Assembly: GCF_028858725.1 (NCBI RefSeq)
Contig: NC_084759.1
Coordinates: 90,764,889-90,828,888, forward strand
Direction of reading: 5' to 3'
DNA: 64,000 bases
Source: Colius striatus
Taxonomy: Eukaryota > Chordata > Aves > Coliiformes > Coliidae
The translations under genes and the position numbers were made by a program. The notes below the pieces were generated by a model. The model was not told where the DNA came from. It ran no database searches and saw only the letters and a list, made by a program, of their open reading frames with translations. This document shows positions 49,001 through 61,000 of the stretch, piece after piece. The stretch's first letter is position 1. Each line of letters begins with the position of its first letter.

Positions 49001-52000
49001 GTTAAAACAGTTGAGTTCAATTGTCACCTCCACACAATAGTAGAACAACTTGGACATCAAGGATTTCACATACTTGGAGGTGTGGTTCCAAACTCCATAG
49101 AGCGTGAGACAGCTAGCAAGTGCAACACTTTAGGTAATTCATGTTTTCACATATGCATACTTGGTATACATACAAATTAAACAATCATACAGAAACTAGT
49201 AAAGCACTTGGCTGTATTATAACAACTCTTCAGGTATTAGAGTTAAAACACATTTTTCAAAATTATTTGTGCATTTGTTTGTGACAACTAGAAAAAGAAA
49301 CCAAAATGAAGACCAAGGTGCCAGTTTTTCTTTACTGTGTCATACCTGCTACTGTTGCCATAGTTACATTTCCCTGCTGCAATGCTGATGCTGGCACCAT
49401 AATCCCTTGGGGACTGAGTGTGCCTGCAATGGCACTTGGAATTTGCTAGAAAAATAAAACAATTAGTTGCTTGCATTTTTTAAATTGGTTTTTTTTGTAT
49501 CTTTTTATTTTAAGGACATAAAGCATGCTTGTCTAAGTTTGGCTCTAAAAATACATTTGGAATCTAATCACAGGATTAACTTCAAAGAGAAAGCGACTTC
49601 ATTAGAGGTTCACCATTACCCACATTAACTTTCTCATTATCATCAACCATTACCTTTGAAAAGCCCCATGAAAAGCAACTGTTAGAAAAGATGTAAAACT
49701 AACATGAGAAATTTTATGAGAGAAATTATTCTAGGTATATAAATACTATGAGAAACTGTTTCCAAAGGCACAAGAGGAAAGAGGACAGATGAAATGGACC
49801 CTTGATGCTCTTACTACAAGCACCAGAGCTTTAGAATTTTAGTTATTGCCTTAACTCTCTCAATTTCAAAATAATGATTTGAGAATTCAAAATGCCCAAC
49901 GTTTTATTCTGGTCAGGGTAGGTTTTACTCAACCCTAACCATGCAAACTCTTACACATTCCTTAATATGTATGAATAATCTCTGTTACCAAACACAAAAT
50001 TCAGTCCTCCAGACTCTACAGAGAACTGTAACAGACATTAAAAAAAAAAACACCAAACATTTTCAAGTTGATTTGGTCTGATTCAGACTCTCCTTTGCCC
50101 ACTTCCAGAAACCTAAGTAAGGAGTCCAGACACCAAAGTTTAAAAAGTCATTGAGACTTTTCAGAATACATAGCACCAAACATGTTAGTAAGCCAGAGAA
50201 GAACTGGCCCCTGCAACTACATATCTATAGGTACACAGATGGCAGGGCTTACTTTCTAGCATGTAACAGCAGAAGCACCAAACATAACATACTAATTGTT
50301 GTTAATTAACTGCTGTCAATTTACTGCAAAACATGCAAATGGTTATTGCATTTAGGTAATTTGAACAACATAGAAACTGAGGTTCACATATATGGAAATG
50401 GATACTGTTCATAATGACACAGTTACCCCAGGTGTCATGTAATGACAAACATCTCAAATATTGCAGCTATAATCCATCAGATATTTGTCTATTTGTTCCA
50501 GAATACAGACTGTGTATAGAAAGTAGCAGTCATTTAAATATTTTAATGAAACGAGATAGACTAAGGAAACCTTCTTAACTGGGAATTTTTCTATCTGCTC
50601 CTTTGTTTATTCTGCTTCCTTAGCCTCCTTCTAAAAATCCAGGCTATTCTGGATATCTCCATTTGCTGAACTGAGGAAAAAATCATAAAAAGAAGACAGA
50701 TAAAAAAGTTGACTATTTTTTGGCACATTTCAACAAATTTGTCCATCGGGTAGTGGCAGATAAGTGTGCACAAAAAAAAATCCAACTTTTTCTACTCTTA
50801 ATTGATTTTGAGAAGTGAAAGAAACTGCAGAAACTCTGTTTGCAAACTAAGAGAAGTGTATTTTTAACTTCCAATGGAAAGCTATGCAAAACCACATTTA
50901 AACAGTACTTGAAACGTACCTGAGATTGCACAGGTGAATAAGGACTTCCAGGCTCACCACTTAATAGAGTTTCACTGTTCATTTTCGTCTTCAAGCAGGC
51001 AATGTAACGACTACAGAAATCTTTGCAGAGCTCATTAACCTTTTCTAACTCAAGCAGATGGATACGTAGAACTTGGATTGCTTTGACCATCTAAAGAGAT
51101 AAGTGGAAAAAAATTTAGTAGGAAAATAGATGTTAATTTAAAAAACATTTAATGTGAGATTTAAGCAAATGCTACTTTCCAGTAACAAGACTATCCAATC
51201 GAGTGCTGAGTAGCATTCTGTAGCTTTGACCATTATACTCCTGAAAGGTGAAAGGAACATGTTTACATACAAACCTTGTACCTTTCCACTGCATCAAGTA
51301 AACCATCATACAGAATAAACAAATTTGTCACGTGACACATTAGAAGACAGAGCACAGTTAAGGTGTATTTAGAGCATAAAGAGCCTGTATGTCCAGGTGA
51401 TCTTCATCCCCATCATACAGCTCTGTGTCTATACCACACAAAACCAAAAGCGAAGGAAAGTAATCCCATCCATACATACTACTTCCATGGCTGGAACAGG
51501 CTTAGTTAGCAAGAGGTGTCTGGAGCTACATAATCAGAAATATCATGTTCAGTTCCACATTACACCCTGACCAAAGAAATCCAAAAGTGTACACACTAAG
51601 AAGACCCTTCTGTGACTTAGCAAAAATTTGTCACGCAGATTGCTAGGGAGGATGAAAAGCACAGGAAGTGACCTGCCATCTCACCTGTATCAAAAACACA
51701 ACAGCTTTTATTTTCCTAAAAAGTTAGAATAAAGATGTTCCAAAACTTGTCACGTGGTTCAGAAAAGCTTAAAGTAATCAAGCAGGTCTTCAGTCCTAGA
51801 GTTTTGAAGCAATTGTATGTCAAAGATTTAACAGCTCTGGAAGAACTTTCAGGTGAAGAGACTTGTTTCTGAAATACAAATCATTAAATACAAAGCACTA
51901 AACCCAGTAACAAATCAAGTACTGGAGATATGTACGTGATGAGAATACTTACCACTCTTACTGCAAGAACTCATAAGCTTGGATAGCTAATGCTATCACA

Positions 52001-55000
52001 TACCGCATAAAAATAGCTTAGGTGATTGTACGGGTCATGGTAGGAGATCAAAAGCTAAAACCAAATCTAAAACCAAATCTGAGCCCTGGTGTCTGAGGAT
52101 GCAGAAAAGGCCGAAGTACTGAATGCCTTCTTCACTTCAGTCTTTACGACCTAGGCCTACCCTCAGGAAGCCCAGTCTGGCAAGGATAATAGGATGGCCA
52201 GGTCAGCAGAGGACTTGCCCTGTGTGGAACAGGAAGAGGTTAAAGACTTGTTGGCTAAGCTTAAGACTCATAAGTCAATGGGTCCTGATGGGATGCATCC
52301 TAGAGTGCTGAGGGAGCTGGCTGATGTGATTGCTAAGCCTCTCTCCATCATTTTTGAACAATCATGGAGGACAGGCAAGGTGTCCAAGGACTGGAGAAAG
52401 GCCAATGTCACACCAGTCTTCACAAGGGCACGAAGGATGACCCAGGAAACTACAGGCTGGTCAGCCTCACCTCCATCCCTGGAAAGGGAATGGAACGACT
52501 CATCCTGAATGTTATCACTGAACATATGAAGGATAAGATGGTTATCAGGGGGAGTCAACATGGCTTCACCAAGGGGAAATCCTGTTTGACTAACTTGATA
52601 TCCTTCTGTGAGTGCATAACCAGCTGGCTAGATGAGGGGAGAGTAGCGGATGTCATCTACCTTGACTTCAGCAAGGCTTTTGACACTGTCTCCCATAACA
52701 TCCTCATCAGAAAGCTCAGGCAGTGTGGCTTGGATGAGTGAACAGTGAGGTGGATCGAGAGCTGGTTGAATGACAGATCCCAGAGGGTGGTGATCAATGG
52801 CACAGAATTGAGTTGGTGGCCTGTGGCCAGTGGAGTTCCACAGGGATCAGTTCTGGGGCCAGTCTTGTTCAACATCTTCATCAACAACCTGGATGAGGGG
52901 ACAGAGTGTACCCTCAGCAAGTTGGCTGATGACACCAAACTGGGAGGACTGGCTGATTCCCCAGAAGGCTGTGCTGCCATTCAGCGGGATCTTGACCGGC
53001 TTGGGAGTTGGGCAGCGAGGAACCTCATGAGGTTCAACAAGGGCAAGTCTAGAGTCCTGCACCTGGGAAAGAACAACCCCACACACCAGTACAGGCTGGG
53101 AGTCGAACTGCTGAAGAGCAGCTCTGCAGAGAGAGACCTGGGAGTCCTGATTGATAATAAGCTAAATATGAGCCGGCAATGTGCCCTTGTGGCCAAGAAG
53201 GCCAATGGCATCCTGGGATGCATCAAGAAGAGTGTGGCCAGGAGGTCAAGGGAGGTTCTTCTCCCCCTCTACTCTGCCCTAGTGAGGCCTCATCTGGAGT
53301 CGTGTGTCCAGTTCTGGGCTCCTCAGCTCAAGAGGGACAGGGAAGTGCTGGAAAAAGTCCAGCGCAGGGCCACCAAGATGATCAGGGGACTGGAACATCT
53401 TTCATACGAGGAAAGGCTGCAGGAACTGGGGCTGTTTCGTCTCGAGGAGATTGATGGGAGATCTTATTAACAAATATCAAAATGGTGGGTATCAGGAGGT
53501 TGGGACATCCCTTTTTCCTATAGTAGCTAGCCAAGAGGACAAGGGGTAATGGGATGAAGCTGGAACACAAAAAATTCCACTTAAATGTAAGAAAAAACTG
53601 TTTCACTGTTCAGGTGAGGGACTCCTGGCACAGGCTGCCCAGGGAGGCTGTGGAGTCTCCTTCCTTGGAGGTCTTCAGGACCCACCTGGACATGTTCCTA
53701 TGCAACCCGATCTAGGTGAACCTGCTTCTGCAGGGGGGTTGAACTAGATGATCTCTAAAAGTCCCTTCCAATCCCTACCATTCTATGATTCTATAAAATC
53801 TAGAGGGTCTGAATTTTCATGAAGCATTAGGAAATCCAGGACATTCAAGTATGTACATGACACTGGCAAAGTAACTAACTATATTTTTTATACAGTATGT
53901 CAGCACCAACATTTACTTGCTATACTAGATCCCCATGAAAAATATCCTTCACTTTCACAAAAATGAATAGATTATAACTTCGTAACAAAGTGCAGGGCTT
54001 GATTTTAGCATTACTTAGAAGAGTCTGTCCTATATGAAGTCTCTTTTATTGAATCCAATGATCAGAAATAAGTAACGCACCTACTGCTTCTAAGTAAAGA
54101 AGACATTGGGACCTGAAGCTGCCTTTATTCAAATCACCTGAGGAGATCAAGGCAGGCAAACTTATGCATATGCTTCCCTCTCCACCATGACAATTTTAGC
54201 TTTCATTGCGACAGGTCTTTTCCCTGTCTTTCCAGTAAAAACACTAAACCACAAAAGAACACCACCAAAGAGATAACAAAAAAGGAAATCTTACCTCTTC
54301 TCAGGGCTAAAACAAAAGTATACCTTTAAAAATCACAACTGCAGAAAAATCTGAGCTATAGACTTGAGGCAGCTGATCCAAATTAAAATCTAGTAACTCT
54401 TATGACCCATGACACAAAAGCCTTTGAAACACTAAGTGCAACAACCCAGTTTGAAGGTATATAAAACTGCAGTCCTCTAAAACACCCCTCAGCAGGGCTG
54501 CTGTTTAAACTGTGTTCAAGTACCTTTAAACTCAACCAAGTTAAACTACACAGATTATGTTTTTAATACAAAGCAAAGGTCACCTGTGTTTCAAGATATT
54601 CTGATCCTTTCAGAGTTATTAACAATTGTTCTGTAACACTGCAAAACCCAGAAAGCTTCAGAGACAAAAAAGCTTAAATCACAAAATTCTTCATGTGTGG
54701 CAGACCAACACAGAGCACAAATATTAGTGACTGCCTTAGATGTTCAACAAAAACTGAAGTAACAAAAACATGCCTTTGGGCACATAATACTTGGCCATAT
54801 TAGTGATTAGTTTTGCTCAGTCAAGAGAGGTTTTTTCCTGAAACTATTATCTATATTATTCATCACTTTTTTTTTTTTTTTTTGAGAAGCAAGTCCTTTC
54901 TTCAGCTTAGATTTAGTGTCAAATTGATGACTGACACTTGAAGTGAAAATTTAATTAAAGCCAAAATTAACCACAAACTAAGAATTAGTAACATTATCCA

Positions 55001-58000
55001 GGTTTCTGCCCTGCCACACACAGTCACACTACTCTTACAGGAAGCTGCACTACTGCGGTTAGGAAGGCAAACAAAACTTTGTAAATATGCCATGCCTATC
55101 ACCAGGACTTATTTACTCATTTACAACTACACTAATTGGGGCCAGATGGCTCCTGGTCTCCTGTAGCATAGGTGCACCAAACTTAAATCTGTTGGCAGAA
55201 GTCCACTTTTTCCTTAAAACTAAAAAAAAAAAAAAATTAAACCCAACAAATAAATCAAGAACTCCTGTTAAAATCAACCACATTGAGCAAACATAATACA
55301 AAGAAATGTTTCCAGACATATCACAGCAGCAGTACTATTTCATTCCTACATACTTAAGAGGCACATCTTAAAAATCTATTAGAATCACTTTTTTGTTATT
55401 TAGTGCTACTGAAGAGCATGTGTTGCAGAACAATGAATTTTTGTTAACTCACTTGATTCAGCCTTTTCAGCTGCATAAATAAAACTGGAGCATCATTTCA
55501 GAGAAATGCACAAAGGCAGAAGTAACTACGAGATACACGTATACTGTTGAAATTGTTGTAAGTAAAGGTAATGGTAAACTATTAAGTAGAGAAAGGTTAT
55601 TGAGAAATTTCCAGTTCTTGCCAGAGCACATTCACATATAAATGTATCGTATATCAAATTTGGAGACATCTTTAGTCCTAAAAACACTCCAGATTGTGCC
55701 TGTGCCTCAAGCATATGGTGCAAAGGCCACAGCACGCACTGTGAACTACCTTAGTCATAATACCCAGTTCTCCTTTGTTTACCTAAAAGATAAACCCACA
55801 ACTTTTTAGAAATTTCTCAGCACATAAGCATGTAACAAATATATATAGTAAAATATATTAATATATATAAAAGAGTCTCCATACACTGACATGTAACCTC
55901 ACTCCTCATTTGCAAAAAATCAAGAACGCATACATTCACAGCTAACCTACCTTCTGAAGTAAATCCTTCTAAGGAAGAACACACTCTGAACAGGGGTTAT
56001 TTTCTTTTTCTTTTTTTTTTTTTCATGTGATAGCCTCCTTCCTCATTTTAAGTTCCTAACTATGAGACTGGAGGTTTAGGAGACAGTTCTGCACATTACA
56101 ATACTAAGAACACTTTCCAGAAAGGCAAAATCATGGCTTCCTCACTCAAAAGTATTCAAATGACATTAGCTGTCTTAACCACCACTTTTCCTAACACAAC
56201 TAAAAATTCAGTAGGAAAGTCTCTGAGAGGCGGGTATTGAACCAAAAATCCTTAGCCCAAATGACTCAACACACTCAGGAGTCTTCAAAGAGGCAGCATC
56301 CAGTTCAAATACAAAAGTAAGAGTGTATTTATGAACACCTCATGTTTTATGTTGTTCCTCGATTTGGTAGAGCCTTAAGTAACCTGCTCTGACTTCACTG
56401 CTGACATTACTTTGTGCAGGAGGTTTGACAACCTGCTTCTAGAGTTTGTAAACCAACCTAAGTCATCCCATGAATACGAGGAAATTAAAAAAGCCACCAA
56501 TATATGGAAAGAGTTTACTCTGAATGCAAGCTATGCAAGAAGTAGGAACCATCCTGAGGCAACATCATGGTTCTGCAGTGTCTGGGTTAAGAGCAAGCAA
56601 CCAAGAAGTGTTAAGTACTGAATGTGTTAATTTTTAGAGCTTTAACAGAATACCTTACGTCACACCTGCACACTCAAAGCTGAACAACTTATAAGACATG
56701 AAGAAACCTGTCTACATAAGTCCTAAGCAGAAAAGGGACAAAAGGATACTAATGAAGAACAAAGAGAAATTGGTTCATTGGTTAATTTAAAGATGTGTTT
56801 TATCTGTGAAAATGAGAGACATATCAAAAGGTAGAGGGCAAGGGGTAGGCAGCTCTGACAGGTGACACTCCATGTTATGAAGATACAATTGAACACACTT
56901 CTAGAAAGAAGTATGTGCACTTGGGAACTTCTGGCTAGCCACAGACCACCCAGATCTGGTTCTTAACAGCAAACATCTTTTCTGGTACTGATGCTTGATA
57001 CAAAAACTATGGTGGATGCAAAGAAAAAATTCAGAAAGATGAGGAAATTAAAGCTCCGGAAAAGAACCCACACTTCCAGTCTAGTAGGACATGAGCACAA
57101 CCTTCAGCTTCCACTTCCTTCCCAGAGGGATCAAGATTTGAAAAGGGGAGATTTGCAGCATATTTTTGCAGCCAATCAGCACTTACATTGAGTTCAGAGA
57201 TGAGTGGAGACATGGACAGCATGAATTACTAAGAATCAGAACGGAGAATAAAGTTGTTGAAAACCAGAAGATTCCTGTAGAAGACATTCAAAGACAGAAT
57301 AGAATTCCGGCTCCAATAATACTCTCTGTCATGCATATCTCTAAGCTAAATACTTACTATAAAAAAAAAAATCAGAAACTTGTACCTGTCTTTTCTGAAG
57401 TATGACCCTTGTGGTCAGAGCCAAATGAAGTTGGAAGGGAAAAGTTTCAAAATTCTGTCTGGGGCTAATAGCTCTTGAAGAGCAAACCGAACTATCACAG
57501 AAAAGCCACTTTCTTTGTGTGTTTGTAACTGATGGATGGACTAGAACTCCTGGGAGAGATTCAGTCTAATGATAACTCTCTCTTCTGACTGGAAGATGAA
57601 TCTGCATTAAAAGTAAAGACATTTACTTTTCATGACCTAGAATGTCACGACTTCCTAGATCTCAGGGCAAGCAATAAAATCTGTCCAGGAGCTAGCACTA
57701 AGGCACCTCAGTTATCTTTCAACAGCTGTTAGAATTGAACTTTGTATTTCTTGGAAAGAAAAGAGGGATCTTACACACCTCTCAGACAAAGGAAGAGACA
57801 ACAACTGAAACCAGAGAAGCCATAACACAGTTTTGTGAGTATTTCAGTGCTGTAGGTTTTGAACACAACTCACTGCCTACATGAATACACAGAGAGAAAG
57901 AGTTGGAACACAGTAACACATCAAATAAAAAAAATATGCTTAATCCAGTTCATTTTACAGAGTACTTCAAAAATTCATTTAAAGAAAAAAACACCACTTT

Positions 58001-61000
58001 CACAAGGAAGTGCCGCTTTTCCCACTCTTTTACATTCTTACAATCTATTCTGAGAAATTCTCACTCTTATAAATATGTTAAAGCCTAATGCCAAAGTTCT
58101 GGTTTGATCCAGAAGCCACTAGTACTTACAGAAACATTTCCAACTATTTCACTGCACATACTCTGCTTTGACAATGTGCCTGACAAAGTCAGGCTCAGTA
58201 ACAGAAATAAAGGCCTAGTAACACTATTTCTTTGTTATGCCACTTCAAGATCATCAGCTAACACTTTTGGCATGGTTACTGTCAAGAAAGAATCCTTCCA
58301 TCTAGGTAATTAAAATAAAAGACTGAATCTTAGTTTACAGCCCAGGCTTGGCAATACCTGGATAGCCTTAATTTTAAGTTTCAGGTGGATATTTTCTGCA
58401 TGTCCCACTGCTGAAATAATTTATATCACTAATGCAGGAAAACATCAATTAATTTAGATTGGTAACTGCAATACCAAAGTAACAAAGTAATCTACACTGT
58501 TGCTTTCTAAAAGGTACTGAAGTTAGGACAACCTTAAACTGCTCTTGAACTTCCTTTCTGGTCAAACTGATCTAATGCCTGTGCCATCCACATTAACATT
58601 CTGTGATCCTCTGGATGAAACCCAAGCTTTTGCTTTGGAATATTCAAGGCATTTCAAGCCAGCACACAATGTGAACCACTGCCAGGATCGTAAGAGGCCC
58701 TACAATTAGTATCTATGACCCTTCACAATTTCTGTTTAATTAGTAAGTATACTTTTTAGGAAGGACCTGAATTTGGCTTTTTGGAGTACCATAATGTTCA
58801 ATTACTTTCAGTTTAGCTCTAGTGTCAAGTTGAATGACTGCTACCAAGCAAGCACTATAGATCTCATTTAACACTGTTGGGGTCAGATAAAAGCAGTAGT
58901 GGAAATCAAGTTGTCTGGCCTACCTGCTCCTCCCTTCTGGTTTGTTCTTATTAGCAGTCTTCCCTAGCTTCTCCTTTCAAGCAAGTGGTTGATTTGACAT
59001 TGGAGTTAATAAAGGGAGGGATAGCAAAAGACAAAACGAAGGTGTACAATACTAGAATCCTTCTCTATTAAACAGATTTTTAGATCTATATAAAAATGTA
59101 TATACCTATGTGACACAAGACAGAAATAACTGTCCAATTACAGCCTTCCCTGTTCAAGCACCAGTATTTCAAGCTGAAGAACAGACTGAAAACCATACTA
59201 CCTAATTCAAAATCTGACAGAAACTCTTCTGCTCAGTGGCCCTGACAAAATGAACAGTCTGTCAGAATGTCAGCTGTTCAGTGTCTCCAGCCTTCAGGAC
59301 AGGCAGAGGACAAGTCGCACTCAGATTACAGTTGGCATCTAGTAATAGAAAGTCATGGTTAACAGAATTACTACAGAACAGGAGTTCGATGTCAAAGATG
59401 TTTGACTTTGCAATGTGGTTCCAGTTTAAGATAGTACTGACCTCAGCAGCCATGGAATACAAAACCTGAACAAAAGCTTCCCTATCCAACTCAGTCAAAG
59501 CTTTTATGCAGCCCATCAACAAAGGTGAATACCGCATACACCAAGAGACTTTGTCACCACTAAAAATCACAGACAAGTCAATCAACAGGAAGAACAGTAG
59601 ACTCATTTTATAACCAAAGTAAGCTAGATCTGAGAGAATGTGTGCAACCAAAAGCATGTGAAGGAGGCCAAGACATGTAGGATCTTTGGGAAACTGATCT
59701 CAATTTGAAGGCTCACAGAAACCACAGAACAGTTGAGGTTGGAAGGCACCCCTGGAGATTAATGCAACCACTGCTTAAAGCAAGGTCAATTAGGACAGAC
59801 TGCTCAAGGCCATGTCCAGTTGGCTTTTGCCTATCCCTCTGGACAACCTGCTCCAGTATTCAATAACCTTACAGTAAAAATGTTACATTTTACTGGAACT
59901 TCCCGTGTTTGAATTTATGTCCATCTTCTCTTGCCCCTACACTGGGCAGCGTTGAGAAGAGTCAGTGAGTCTGTCTTCTTTACCCTCCCATTAGGTATTT
60001 AGATACATTGTCAATATCCCTCCAAACCTTCAATGCTGCAGGCTAAAGGGTCCCAGCTGGGTGAGTCTGTCTTCATATGAGAGATTCTCTAGTCTCCAAA
60101 ACATCTTACTGGTCCTTTGCTTGACTCACTGCAGTATGTCTACATCTAGTTGGGAGACCAAAATTGTACTCAGCATTCCAGATGTCTTATCAGTGCCAGT
60201 ACAAGGACCATGTCCCTGGATGTGCTGACAATGCTCTTCCTAATACAGCCCAAGTACATTCAATTTCTTTGCTGCAAGGATACATTGCTGTCTCAGACTT
60301 GGTTTGGTGTCCATCAGGACTGTCAGGCCTTTTACCACAAAGTTGTCTTCCATCTGGTTGGCCCCAAGAGTGTACTGGCATGTGGGATTATTAATCCTCA
60401 ACTACAGGACTCGTAATTTCCTTTGGCTGAACTCCAAGGGATACCCATTTACCTATTTCTCCGTAAGTGACGAAGTACCTCTGGTGACATAGCTATCTAG
60501 ACATCAGTCACTCCATCCAGTTTTTCAACATCTGCAAACTAGCTGAGGGGTACACTCTATCCCATCATCCAGGTCATTTAATGAAGCTGTTAAACAGTAT
60601 TGGTTCCATTGTCAATCCCTGGAATGCACGGCTAGTTACTAGCTTCCAAATGGACTTTGTGCTGCTGAATACAATCATTTGAGCCCAGCAGTTCATCCAG
60701 TTTTCAGTCCATCCCGTTGCTCTACTATCTAGACTGATGAAATATGGACTATGACTATCTTATAGGAGACAATGTCAAAAATCTTACTAAAGTCAAGCTA
60801 AACCACATCCATTGCTCTTTCCTCACTCACCGAGCCAGAACATTTAAACTACTGTTTAAATGTTTTTCAGATGTGCTTCTGAAAATACATTGACATTAGA
60901 GAGATAAGGGAAAACAGTATATTTTTGTTGAATTCAGAGTTACAAACGAGAGAAAAAACTGAGGCTTAGCAAGTCAGCAGATCTGCTTCATGCAGAACAG

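Larger units (their letters stand above)
43016..50919. other. PKNOX1: PKNOX1 introns between its last seven coding exons
   Basis: The introns lie at 43016-43313, 43487-44804, 44882-45829, 45959-48346, 48445-49345 and 49446-50919. They are AT-rich and nearly free of transposons. The one notable element is a G-rich tract at 47936-48056. Confidence 0.75.

Noticed and set aside
54867..54884. T-rich tract as the tail of a processed pseudogene on the minus strand
   Set aside because: The sequence next to it shows no coding resemblance or target-site duplication. A plain homopolymer is simpler.
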